DNA of 48,894 bases, from assembly GCA_025055035.1 (NCBI GenBank), contig JANWZB010000005.1:1-48894 (forward strand), in the 5' to 3' direction. The stretch is from Candidatus Kapaibacterium sp. (GTDB taxonomy: Bacteria; Bacteroidota; Ignavibacteria; Kapaibacteriales; UBA4661). This document shows positions 8,886-16,671 of this stretch, piece after piece; within the stretch, counting starts at the first letter, position 1; the number at the start of each line of letters is the position of its first letter. Under the pieces are notes generated by a model. That model saw only the letters and a list, made by a program, of their open reading frames with translations. It did not search any database and was not told the origin of the DNA. The position numbers and the translations under genes are program-made.

Positions 8886-9320
8886 ATGCACAAGCAGTAC
8901 AGCCCACAAGAAAGCATTGATGCGTTCTATAACGCTATTATCCAGAAAAATGTCGAACGCATTGTCGCCTCCTACGTGCAATCGCCGGCAACGTACGTAT
9001 TTGTTGAAGGTCCGAGGTATGCAACGCAGGGCATTGATAGAATTGCTCAAGGTTGGAAAGACTTCTGTGCTGCGCCTCTATCATTGCAGAGTATTACATG
9101 GGTAGAACAGCCACAGTGCGAGGAGCACGGAAATATAGCATGGATAGCTGGTCTTATTAAACTACGTGTAGAAGTGCAAGGAAGAAGTGTCGAGCAAACC
9201 TTCCGTGCGACATTTGTTCTGCACAAAAGCGATGAAGGATTCTGGAAAATTCGTCAAGAGCATGTTTCTGCTCCATTGCCAGATCCTTATGGTATTGGGG
9301 ATTGGCTGAAACCTGCCTAG
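8886..9320 (+). CDS. SnoaL/NTF2-like fold protein
   Basis: A 144-residue protein with the cone-like NTF2/SnoaL fold. The first helix is SPQESIDAFYNAIIQKNVERIV, followed by strands such as YVFVEGPRYATQGIDRIAQGW, which matches the pattern of DUF4440/SnoaL proteins, and ending with FWKIRQEHVS. Members include small isomerases, cyclases, dehydratases and ligand-binding proteins, so the exact reaction cannot be assigned. ATG 8886 is preferred over an in-frame TTG at 8868 because the fold begins immediately after it. The gene starts 30 bases after the preceding small gene and precedes the CoA-transferase by 63 bases. Confidence 0.72.
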   Translation: MHKQYSPQESIDAFYNAIIQKNVERIVASYVQSPATYVFVEGPRYATQGIDRIAQGWKDFCAAPLSLQSITWVEQPQCEEHGNIAWIAGLIKLRVEVQGRSVEQTFRATFVLHKSDEGFWKIRQEHVSAPLPDPYGIGDWLKPA

Positions 9321-9383
9321 CGGGAACAGCATTGCAGTGCTATGCGTAGTTTATCGATTACGAATTAACATACAGAGAGCGTT

Positions 9384-10586
9384 ATGGACAGCATACATAC
9401 CTCATCGGGAAAGGCACCGCTCAAGGGTATTGTTGTTCTAGAGTTTGCACATGCGGTTATGGGTCCTGCGTGCGGGCTCTTGCTTGCTGACATGGGTGCA
9501 GACGTTATACACATTGAGCCACCTGAAGGCGATTCTACACGCCGCCTGCGAGGATTCGGCACAGGGTATTTCTCGTTCTACAACCGTAATAAGCGTAGTC
9601 TTGCTCTAGACATCAAGTCCGAGCAGGGCAAGTATATTGTTGAGCAGCTTGTACAGCATGCCGACGTACTCATAGAGAACTTCGGACCCGGTACGATGGA
9701 TAGACTCGGATACGGCTATGAAGCACTAGCTGCAAAGAATCCACGCGTAATTTACTGCTCTCTGAAAGGCTTTTTGTCAGGTCCTTATGAACGCCGTCAT
9801 GCAATGGACGAAGTTGTTCAGATGATGGGAGGCTTAGCATATATGACAGGACCGGTTGGGATGCCCTTACGTGCTGGAACGTCGGTAGTAGATATTACTG
9901 GAGGGATGTTTGGCGTCATTGGTATACTGGCAGCATTGTACGAACGCGAGCATACAGGGAAAGGGCAGTACATAAAGTCCGCATTATTTGAGACAACAGC
10001 ATTTCTTATGGGACAGCATATGGCATATAGTGCTATAACGCAAGAGCCAGTACCGCCAATGCCAGCGAGAGTGAGTGCGTGGTCGGTATACCGCGTGTTT
10101 GAGACCCGTGATAACGAAACAGTGTTTATCGGAATTATCAGTGAGAAGCACTGGGAGCGATTTTGCAGAGCATTTGCGCGCGAAGATTGGTTGAACGATC
10201 CACGCTTGGCAACAAACAACGACCGTATTGCTCAGCGAGCGTGGTTTCTACCTGCTGTAGAGGATATGATACGCAGTATGACAAAAGCAGAGGTTATACG
10301 CCGCTGCGAAGAAGCTGAGATTGCATTTGCTCCAATTGCTCGCCCTGAAGATTTATTTGATGATGTGCAGCTAAATCAGGGGGGAAGCTTGCTCACAACG
10401 ACGCTTCCTGACGGTACAGTAACAAAACTGCCGACACTTCCGTTAGAAATGGACTACACGAGGTTTGGATTGCGCAGGAACCCTCCGCAGATTGGTGAGC
10501 ACACGCGAGAAATTTTACAGGAGTGCGGGCTAAGTGATAAATTCATAGCGAAGCTGTCAGAACAGGGAGTTATTGGAGGATTATAG
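9384..10586 (+). CDS. Class III (CaiB/BaiF) CoA-transferase
   Basis: A 400-residue family III CoA-transferase. These proteins move CoA from a donor such as succinyl-CoA to a carboxylic acid via an aspartyl-CoA thioester, as interlocked dimers. Family signatures include GIVVLEFAHAVMGPACGLLLADMGADVIHIEPP-like N-terminal architecture (residues 14-47), NRNKRSLALD, a MDEVVQMMGGLAYMTG segment (141-156) and a GKGQYIKSALFETTAF segment (193-207). In the last one, the residue aligned with the catalytic aspartate is glutamate (E203). It ends 4 bases before the start of the first hydratase subunit, so CoA activation and hydration are translationally linked. It could feed the HMG-CoA-lyase-like enzyme at the operon head. 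Confidence 0.88.
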   Translation: MDSIHTSSGKAPLKGIVVLEFAHAVMGPACGLLLADMGADVIHIEPPEGDSTRRLRGFGTGYFSFYNRNKRSLALDIKSEQGKYIVEQLVQHADVLIENFGPGTMDRLGYGYEALAAKNPRVIYCSLKGFLSGPYERRHAMDEVVQMMGGLAYMTGPVGMPLRAGTSVVDITGGMFGVIGILAALYEREHTGKGQYIKSALFETTAFLMGQHMAYSAITQEPVPPMPARVSAWSVYRVFETRDNETVFIGIISEKHWERFCRAFAREDWLNDPRLATNNDRIAQRAWFLPAVEDMIRSMTKAEVIRRCEEAEIAFAPIARPEDLFDDVQLNQGGSLLTTTLPDGTVTKLPTLPLEMDYTRFGLRRNPPQIGEHTREILQECGLSDKFIAKLSEQGVIGGL

Positions 10587-10590
10587 AGCT

Positions 10591-11844
10591 ATGGGACAAA
10601 CTATCAGCGAGAAAATTCTGTCTGCTCACGCTGGATACCCAGTATATCAGGGTGAGATTGCGGTGGTGCATGTTGATGGAATTATGGCAACAGATACAAC
10701 TGCACCGTATGCTATTACAGCATTCCGTGAGATAGTTGGAAAGAGCGGACGCAAGGTGTGGAATCCTAGCCGCTGTGCGCTGGTGATTGATCATGCTGCA
10801 CCAGCACCAACAGAGAAGATTAGCAATTTGCACGTTATGATGCGCGAATTTGCGCGCGAACAGGGGTGTCCGCTCTATGATGTCGGAAGCGGAATATGTC
10901 ATCAAATCATGGTCGAAGAAGCATTTGTGCGTCCGGGAGATGTGTTCGTGGGTGCAGATTCTCATACTTGTACATATGGTGGGCTGGGGGCATTTGCTAC
11001 AGGAGTAGGATCAACTGACCTTGCAGCAGTGATGCTGACAGGAAAAATTTGGCTTAAAGTGCCACAAACGATAAGAATTGAGTATACTGGAACACTGCCC
11101 AAGGGCGTTACTGCTAAAGACCTTGTGTTGTTCACTGTCGGTCAGCTCTCGATTTCAGGAGCAACATACCAAGCAATTGAGTACTGTGGCTCTGCGCTGG
11201 AGACGCTCTCGCTATCAAGCCGTATGACTATTGCAAATATGTCGGCAGAGATGGGTGCAAAAACTGGGATTGTGCACCCAACAGGATTGACATTGGAATT
11301 CGGACTTCGGTACGATTGGACACCAGTGCTGCCAGATGAAGATGCAGAGTATGTTCGGCGGTACAGCTTTGATGTCTCAGCACTTCAACCCCAAGTTGCT
11401 GTACCACACTCACCTGATAACGTCAAAGATATACGAGAAGTCGAGGGTACGAAGATTACCTATGCATTCATCGGTTCATGTGTGAATGCTCGACTTGAGG
11501 ATTTACAGCAAGCAGCTCATATTCTGCGTGGACGGCATATTCATCCGAATGTTCGGTTGCTTATTACTCCCGCTTCAAAAAATGTAATGCTTGCGGCAGT
11601 GCAAGATGGTACAATGCAAACGCTACTCGAAGCTGGAGCAACTATGACAAATGCCGCTTGTGGTGCGTGTGTTGGTGCGCATCTTGGGATTCCGGGCGAC
11701 GGCGAGGTTGTTATCTCAACAGCAAATCGGAATTTCAAGGGGCGTATGGGCAACCCAAATGCTCAAATTTATCTTAGCTCAGCAGCGGTGGTCGCTGCTT
11801 CGGCACTGACAGGTGCTATTACACATCCTGCGGAATTCTTATAA
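10591..11844 (+). CDS. Aconitase-superfamily hydratase large subunit 1 (LeuC/DmdA-like)
   Basis: A 417-residue large subunit of a two-chain [4Fe-4S] hydro-lyase of the 3-isopropylmalate dehydratase / homoaconitase / dimethylmaleate hydratase group. The three cluster cysteines are intact: GSCVNARLED (C297) and AACGACVGAHLG (C357, C360). The substrate-side motif GADSHTCTYGGLGAF is also present. Length matches the short archaeal-type LeuC branch. ATG 10591 has a GGAGG motif (10575-10579) 11 bases upstream, overlapping the end of the CoA-transferase gene. Leucine synthesis is unlikely because no leuA or leuB is nearby and a second divergent pair follows. A substituted maleate/malate substrate is inferred from the enclosing pathway. 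Confidence 0.88.
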   Translation: MGQTISEKILSAHAGYPVYQGEIAVVHVDGIMATDTTAPYAITAFREIVGKSGRKVWNPSRCALVIDHAAPAPTEKISNLHVMMREFAREQGCPLYDVGSGICHQIMVEEAFVRPGDVFVGADSHTCTYGGLGAFATGVGSTDLAAVMLTGKIWLKVPQTIRIEYTGTLPKGVTAKDLVLFTVGQLSISGATYQAIEYCGSALETLSLSSRMTIANMSAEMGAKTGIVHPTGLTLEFGLRYDWTPVLPDEDAEYVRRYSFDVSALQPQVAVPHSPDNVKDIREVEGTKITYAFIGSCVNARLEDLQQAAHILRGRHIHPNVRLLITPASKNVMLAAVQDGTMQTLLEAGATMTNAACGACVGAHLGIPGDGEVVISTANRNFKGRMGNPNAQIYLSSAAVVAASALTGAITHPAEFL

Positions 11845-11860
11845 TACTCCCGACGACGCT

Positions 11861-12379
11861 ATGGATTCTCATGCTTGTATTCGTGCCTCGGCGTATGTGT
11901 ACGAAGGTGCTCTTGGCGACAATATTGATACTGACCGTATCATCCCAGGCAAGTACACGAAGACTTTGGATATTTCGCTCCTTGCATCGCATGTGATGGA
12001 AGACCTCGATCCAGAGTTTCGGTATCGCTTTATTCCCGGCAGTATTCTTGTGGCTGGTGATAATTTCGGATGCGGTTCATCGCGCGAGCAAGCCCCTATT
12101 GCACTCAAAGCAGCTGGTGTGTCTGTCATTATTGCGCGGTATTTCGCTCGTATTTTCTTTCGCAATGCTATCAACATCGGATTGCCTGTTCTCGAAGTGC
12201 CACATCATGCGATTGCTCATGGCGCAATACTTGAAGTCCACCTACGTGAGGGAACAGTAACTGATATAAGCGCGGGAGTTGTGTACAAAGCTACACGAAT
12301 GCCTAAAGTGATGGTTGACATACTTGCTGAAGGAGGCTTAGTGCCCTATCTTCAGAAGTACGGTGATTACGTCCTGTAA
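11861..12379 (+). CDS. Aconitase-superfamily hydratase small subunit 1 (LeuD/DmdB-like)
   Basis: A 172-residue swivelling-domain subunit that pairs with the preceding large subunit. It shows the classical features: GDNIDTDRIIPGKY near residues 17-30, FIPGSILVAGDNFGCGSSRE near 48-70 (the substrate-carboxylate binding Ser-Arg), and ARIFFRNAINIGLPVLE. I placed the start at ATG 11861, 16 bases after the LeuC-like stop; an in-frame GTG at 11813 would overlap the large subunit by 32 bases. The intact GSSRE motif indicates a normal dicarboxylate-binding site, in contrast with the second small subunit at 14966-15505. Confidence 0.88.
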   Translation: MDSHACIRASAYVYEGALGDNIDTDRIIPGKYTKTLDISLLASHVMEDLDPEFRYRFIPGSILVAGDNFGCGSSREQAPIALKAAGVSVIIARYFARIFFRNAINIGLPVLEVPHHAIAHGAILEVHLREGTVTDISAGVVYKATRMPKVMVDILAEGGLVPYLQKYGDYVL

Positions 12380-12436
12380 TGCAGGAATATACAAATCCAA
12401 TTACATACAATACGACAATCTAGAACAATACGCATA

Positions 12437-13090
12437 ATGCTACAGTACTTTCTATGCTTGACAGTAACCTGTATAATGTCGGCAACTGCAGTGCGAGCGC
12501 AACGAGAGACACCTATGAAGCCAATTGAACTATTCAAGCAGTATATTCAGGGCGATTTAGACAATCGTGAGCAGATAGAAGAAGAGCGTCGAGCAGGAAA
12601 GCAGATTCACCCGTATGCGAAACATGTGAATCGCCTAGCCGACGACAAAATTCTGAACAAACCAGCACACTATCAAGGATTCTATATTCTGGAAGAAAGT
12701 TACTATGTGTATCCCGACAAGCCGAATGATACCATTATCAAGCCGTATCTCTTTTGGTTCACAGAAGAGAATGGCGCTGTGAAGCTGCATTCCCTGCAAA
12801 TTCCCAAGGATATTCCTGTGCATGAGATTCGGAATGATAACCCTACATTGCGCTTCGACTATAACGCTCTTCGATTATCCCCCACATTCAAGCCTGCGTG
12901 TTATACCTTCAACGAAGCAAGTCAAAGTTTTTATATCAAAGCAGTCAATGAATTTCCGGGCGGCAGCTTTACGCTGGAAGAGACAATTGCCAACGATAGC
13001 TTTAGCGTCATGGAGCTGCTTATCAAGGACGGTAAGCAAATCACGCCATACTCAATGCCAATTATTTACAAGAGAATAAACAAGCGATAG
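12437..13090 (+). CDS. Exported protein, possible remote CpcT/CpeT-like fold
   Basis: A 217-residue protein beginning with a hydrophobic leader (residues 1-21, ending AVRAQ) that looks like a Sec signal peptide, so it is probably periplasmic. After it, ELFKQYIQGDLDNREQIEEE resembles the N-terminal motif of CpcT/CpeT proteins and is similar to ITGEFDNFQQVWKERE in the clear CpeT-like protein of this locus (30150-31190). A following FYILEESYY...PYLFWFTEENG pattern also matches in spacing. The second half is divergent, so I give this only as a possible remote homologue; otherwise it is an unknown secreted protein. It lies between the two hydratase operon segments. Confidence 0.55.
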   Translation: MLQYFLCLTVTCIMSATAVRAQRETPMKPIELFKQYIQGDLDNREQIEEERRAGKQIHPYAKHVNRLADDKILNKPAHYQGFYILEESYYVYPDKPNDTIIKPYLFWFTEENGAVKLHSLQIPKDIPVHEIRNDNPTLRFDYNALRLSPTFKPACYTFNEASQSFYIKAVNEFPGGSFTLEETIANDSFSVMELLIKDGKQITPYSMPIIYKRINKR

Positions 13091-13149
13091 CATAGTTTCG
13101 CACCATTACCATATACATACAACACAATCTTTCATGTGGAGGTTATACT

Positions 13150-13575
13150 ATGGCGCTTACAGTGTTTCCAAAGCATACGGGGGTCTGGGAAGGGACCTAC
13201 ACTCGCATTAACGCTCAAGGCGAGGTTATCGATAAACATAGAAGCCGCTTGACACTGGCGCTCAACGGCAGGGAGTGGACGCAGACAAATGAGTACATCT
13301 GGGACAATGGAAAGCGCGAGTTTCATGATTTTGGCGTTTCCTACTTCGACGATAATGACCGCCTGCAGTTCGACAATCATCGCATTAAGGGAGAGGCATG
13401 GGAATCCTCGAACGATATCATCAATTTGTACTGGACGTACAAAGAAGAGCCCGGAACGCTGCTCTTTGAGATTATCACACTACTTGGCGATGGTCATCGT
13501 ATGCGGACGTGGCAGCATAGCCGCAATGGCAAATTCGAGGGCTTGACCATGATTGAGGAACGACGTGTAGCCTGA
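13150..13575 (+). CDS. Small calycin/lipocalin-like protein (DUF3598-like)
   Basis: A 141-residue, beta-rich soluble protein. The opening FPKHTGVWEGTYTRI and the alternation of short strands (RSRLTLAL, REWTQTNEYIW, REFHDFGVSYF, DDNDRLQFD, IINLYWTYK) fit an eight-stranded calycin barrel. They recall the DUF3598 family, which shares its fold with CpcS/CpeS bilin lyases of cyanobacteria. The family assignment is from memory of the pattern and is moderate. Calycins usually bind small hydrophobic or pigment-like ligands. An AGGAGG-poor but purine-rich leader (tggaggtt, 13137-13144) precedes ATG 13150 by 5 bases, a usable ribosome site. Confidence 0.55.
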   Translation: MALTVFPKHTGVWEGTYTRINAQGEVIDKHRSRLTLALNGREWTQTNEYIWDNGKREFHDFGVSYFDDNDRLQFDNHRIKGEAWESSNDIINLYWTYKEEPGTLLFEIITLLGDGHRMRTWQHSRNGKFEGLTMIEERRVA

Positions 13576-13663
13576 GCACGTGCACATAAAGTGTGTTTAC
13601 AGGAGGTGTTCTCACAATTCTACCATAACACAAAGCATTCAATTACGACACAAAGAAAGCCTT

Positions 13664-14932
13664 ATGTCTGGAATGACCATCACAGAAAAAATTATGGCTC
13701 TTCGCAGCGGGCGCGACAGAGTGCGACCGGGAGAGCTTGTATGGGCAAATGTCCATACGGTTATGACGATGGATTATTTGGGAAAGCAAACATTTGCTGC
13801 ACTGCATGAGCTAGGAGTGCATGAAGTCTTTGACCGAGACCGCGTCATTTGTGTGTCCGATCACCTAGTGCCCCCGCCTACGCCACAGTTTGCGACGATG
13901 CTCAATGAGTGGCGTGAACTTGTGAAACAGCATTCTATCACGTACTTCTACGACTTAGGTAAGCAAGGCATTGCGCATCAAATCATGGTTGAGCAAGGGC
14001 ATGTTGTTCCGGGAACGGTTAGTATCGGGACAGATTCACATGCCAATACCTACGGGGCAGTAGGAGCGGTAGGCAATGCCGTCAGTGTCAGCGATGCTGC
14101 GGTAGCGATGGCAATTGGTAAGTGCTGGTTTCGTGTACCAGAGTCTGTGAAGTTCTATGTTACAGGCACATGGCAGCCGTATGTGATGGCGAAAGACTTG
14201 TCGTTGCACATTATGGGCATGATGCACTGGAATGGTCATCTTATTTACAAGGCTCTTGAATTTGAAGGACCTGCTATTACTGCGCTTGATATGGCGGGGC
14301 GTATGACCCTGTGTAACATGACTGTGGACTTAGGAGCGAAAAATGGCATCATCGCCCCCGACCATGTAACACAAGCATACTTGCATGGGCGTGCAAAAAC
14401 TGATTGGAGCATGATTGCAAGCGACTCTGACGCAGAATATGAGGCAGTGTATGAAATCGATGTTACGAATATCGGACCAATGGTTGCCCGACCGGATAAG
14501 CTCGACGATGTTGTGCCGATTGAGCATGTGAAAGGTACAAAGTTCAATAAAGCTTTCGTAGGGACATGCACCAATGGTCGCCTTGAGGATATTGCAGTGC
14601 TCGCGCACATTTTGCAGGGCAAGCACGTCCATCCAGACGTCAATGTTCTTCTTGTTCCGGCAAGCCAGCAGGTATATCTCGATGCGCTCAAGGCGGGATA
14701 TATCACGACACTTGTGGAGGCAGGCGTTGCTGTTGATACACCCAGCTGCGCTGCGTGTGCTGGGATTCATACGGGTGTGGCTGGTGATGGTGATGTTATC
14801 TTGAGTGCTGGAAATCGCAATATGAAGGGGCGCATGGGAAGCAAGAATGCACAAATCTATCTTTCTTCGCCAGCTGTTGTGGCAGCATCAGCGCTCAAAG
14901 GTGTTATTGCTGACCCTCGTGAGCTGTCGTAA
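13664..14932 (+). CDS. Aconitase-superfamily hydratase large subunit 2 (divergent LeuC-like)
   Basis: A 422-residue large subunit of a second two-chain [4Fe-4S] hydro-lyase. Cluster cysteines are conserved in GTCTNGRLED (C302) and SCAACAGIHTG (C362, C365). The active-site loop GTDSHANTYGAVGAVGNAV differs strongly from the first copy, arguing for another substrate rather than a recent duplication. ATG 13664 begins the conserved MTITEKIMA region; an AGGAGGTG stretch at 13602-13609 is too far upstream (more than 50 bases) to serve this start and has no partner ATG. It is followed after 33 bases by its small subunit. Confidence 0.87.
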   Translation: MSGMTITEKIMALRSGRDRVRPGELVWANVHTVMTMDYLGKQTFAALHELGVHEVFDRDRVICVSDHLVPPPTPQFATMLNEWRELVKQHSITYFYDLGKQGIAHQIMVEQGHVVPGTVSIGTDSHANTYGAVGAVGNAVSVSDAAVAMAIGKCWFRVPESVKFYVTGTWQPYVMAKDLSLHIMGMMHWNGHLIYKALEFEGPAITALDMAGRMTLCNMTVDLGAKNGIIAPDHVTQAYLHGRAKTDWSMIASDSDAEYEAVYEIDVTNIGPMVARPDKLDDVVPIEHVKGTKFNKAFVGTCTNGRLEDIAVLAHILQGKHVHPDVNVLLVPASQQVYLDALKAGYITTLVEAGVAVDTPSCAACAGIHTGVAGDGDVILSAGNRNMKGRMGSKNAQIYLSSPAVVAASALKGVIADPRELS

Positions 14933-14965
14933 TAAATCTATACTGACTATACGGAAGGAGCTCGT

Positions 14966-15505
14966 ATGATTCAACCTCTGCGTGGCATAGCATGGGCATC
15001 GGAAAAGTACGTGTATGCGTTTGACATTATTGTGCAGAGATTCTGGACCAGCCCGATTGATCCAGTAGAAAATGCAAAGTGGGTGATGGCAGGAGTTGAT
15101 GAAGAATTCAATAAGGAAAATGGCTTCAGAGACAAAGGCTATACATTTATCGTGGCAGGGCATAATTTTGCTGGCGGTGGTAAAAGTATTGAGCATGTCG
15201 TTACAGGACTTATGGGCGCAGGAATCAAAGCGGTATTCGCTGACTCATTCTCGCGCTTGCAATTTCGCAATGCAACGAACTATGGCTTGCCATTTATCAC
15301 ATGCAAGGGACTTGTTCAGCATGTTAAGACAGGCGATGAGCTTGAGTTTGACCCAAGCACTGGTCTTATAAAGAACATAACAACAGGCTTCGAAGCGCAA
15401 GCACTGCCTGTTGCACCGTTTGTCGCAGAAATTGCAGCAGCAGGCGGGCTGATGCAGTTTATCAAGAACAAAATTGCTGATGGTACAGTACATGAATTGC
15501 GGTAG
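14966..15505 (+). CDS. Aconitase-superfamily hydratase small subunit 2, divergent swivel domain
   Basis: A 179-residue partner of the second large subunit, clearly related to LeuD by GYTFIVAGHNFAGGGKS and LQFRNATNYGLPFI, but with substrate-site motifs altered. The usual GDNIDTD is replaced by KYVYAFDIIVQRF, and the GSSRE substrate-binding signature reads GGGKSIE. Such changes remove the standard serine-arginine pair, so the enzyme probably handles a substrate with a different side group, or uses the lysine instead. A good Shine-Dalgarno (ggaaggag, 14953-14960) precedes ATG 14966. It is linked to the aldolase gene by 37 bases. Confidence 0.82.
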   Translation: MIQPLRGIAWASEKYVYAFDIIVQRFWTSPIDPVENAKWVMAGVDEEFNKENGFRDKGYTFIVAGHNFAGGGKSIEHVVTGLMGAGIKAVFADSFSRLQFRNATNYGLPFITCKGLVQHVKTGDELEFDPSTGLIKNITTGFEAQALPVAPFVAEIAAAGGLMQFIKNKIADGTVHELR

Positions 15506-15542
15506 CTATTATGATGTTGTTCTACAAAGCTTATAGTGTTGT

Positions 15543-16295
15543 ATGCGAGAGAACACAGTCCGAACGCGATTGTCTGAGGGAAAACCAGTCTTTGGTGTCA
15601 TTTCGCCAACTATTGACCCCATCATTGTGGAGTATATTGGTCTTGTAGGTTTTGATTTCTATATGCTTGATGGCGAGCATGGAGCGCTTTCGCCTGCGCA
15701 TGCTGAGCATATGGTACGTGCCGCTGAAAGTATAGATATTACGCCTCTTGCACGAGTACGTAGCCTCGACGAAAAACTCATTTTGCAGTTTCTGGATACT
15801 GGTATTATGGGCATTATGATGCCCGGTTGCACAACAGCAGACGACTGTGCAGCGCTTGTGCGAGCAGTCAAATATCCACCAGTAGGAGAGCGTGGTATCG
15901 GTCCTGTGCGTGCTGCACGCTACATGCTGGGTGGGATGTCCCAACAAGAGTATATCCGCCATGCAAACAACCAAACGCTAGTACTGCCACAGATTGAAGA
16001 TATCACAGCACTCGATCATCTCGAAGAAATGTGCCACGTTGAGGGCGTTGATGGATTTATTATCGGACCGCGTGACCTCGCTGTAACTATGGGCTTCTAC
16101 GACAGTCCGTCGCATGAAGAAGTGAGAAAGGTGATTGACCAGATTATCGAGATTGTGGTGCGCCACAACCGCATTGTTGGCACTGTTGCCGCAACAAAAG
16201 AGCAGGCTCATGCCTTGGTGGACAAGGGTGTACGCATGATTCTTCATTCTGTGGCTGGACTTATCAGCCAGTCAGCAAAGGCGTTTTTATCGTAG
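15543..16295 (+). CDS. HpcH/HpaI-family aldolase
   Basis: A 250-residue class II aldolase/lyase of the HpcH/HpaI family, which cleaves 4-hydroxy-2-oxo acids to pyruvate and an aldehyde and is related to CitE-type lyases. Landmarks are DGEHG (catalytic H46), ARV (R71, pyruvate binding) and the metal ligands E152 in PQIED and D178 in IGPRDLA. All are intact and the length is typical. Placed directly after the second hydratase pair, it probably performs a C-C cleavage of a hydrated intermediate. Its usual chemistry forms pyruvate, which would enter central metabolism. The exact substrate is not evident. Confidence 0.87.
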   Translation: MRENTVRTRLSEGKPVFGVISPTIDPIIVEYIGLVGFDFYMLDGEHGALSPAHAEHMVRAAESIDITPLARVRSLDEKLILQFLDTGIMGIMMPGCTTADDCAALVRAVKYPPVGERGIGPVRAARYMLGGMSQQEYIRHANNQTLVLPQIEDITALDHLEEMCHVEGVDGFIIGPRDLAVTMGFYDSPSHEEVRKVIDQIIEIVVRHNRIVGTVAATKEQAHALVDKGVRMILHSVAGLISQSAKAFLS

Positions 16296-16351
16296 GTATT
16301 GGATGTGTAGGTCCTGAACAACTCTATGTTTCACCGCTGATACGCAATGCT

Positions 16352-16663
16352 ATGCCCAAAATTATTGTTCTCTTTAACCTAAAGAGCGGCGTTGATCCCG
16401 CTGAGTATGAATCGTGGGCACGGACTTCAGATGTGCCTACCGTGAATGCACTTGATTCTGTGCGTGATTTCCATGTGCTCAAGGCGTTGTCTGTTCTTGG
16501 CTCCGACGCTGCACCACCGTATAAGTATATTGAGGTAATTGATGTCGAGAACATGGAGCAATTCCTTGCTGATATCACTACTGAAGCCATCCAAAAAGGT
16601 GCTGCACAATTTGCGCAGTATGCTGATAATCCTGTGTTCATCGTTACCGAACATTGTGCATGA
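16352..16663 (+). CDS. HapK/RedY-like small protein
   Basis: A 103-residue dimeric alpha-beta barrel type protein. The opening PKIIVLFNLKSGVDPAEYESWA, the SVRDFHVLKA strand and the PYKYIEVIDVENMEQFL segment resemble the REDY-like protein HapK from the prodigiosin cluster of Hahella and RedY of the undecylprodigiosin cluster. The assignment rests on recalled sequence pattern and needs a profile search. Its role in those clusters is linked to pyrrole-containing metabolites, which is suggestive here. The stop (16661-16663) lies 8 bases before the SDR start, so the two are translationally coupled. Confidence 0.62.
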   Translation: MPKIIVLFNLKSGVDPAEYESWARTSDVPTVNALDSVRDFHVLKALSVLGSDAAPPYKYIEVIDVENMEQFLADITTEAIQKGAAQFAQYADNPVFIVTEHCA

Positions 16664-16671
16664 GGTGAAAA

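Noticed and set aside
14245-14854. Two long minus-strand open frames (153 and 174 codons)
   Set aside because: Both are antisense to the second LeuC-like gene, whose conserved motifs show the true frame.
10591-15505. Leucine biosynthesis genes leuC and leuD
   Set aside because: No leuA or leuB is nearby, two divergent pairs are present, and the neighbours are a CoA-transferase, aldolase and lactam hydrolases. Labelled as LeuC/LeuD-like hydratases.
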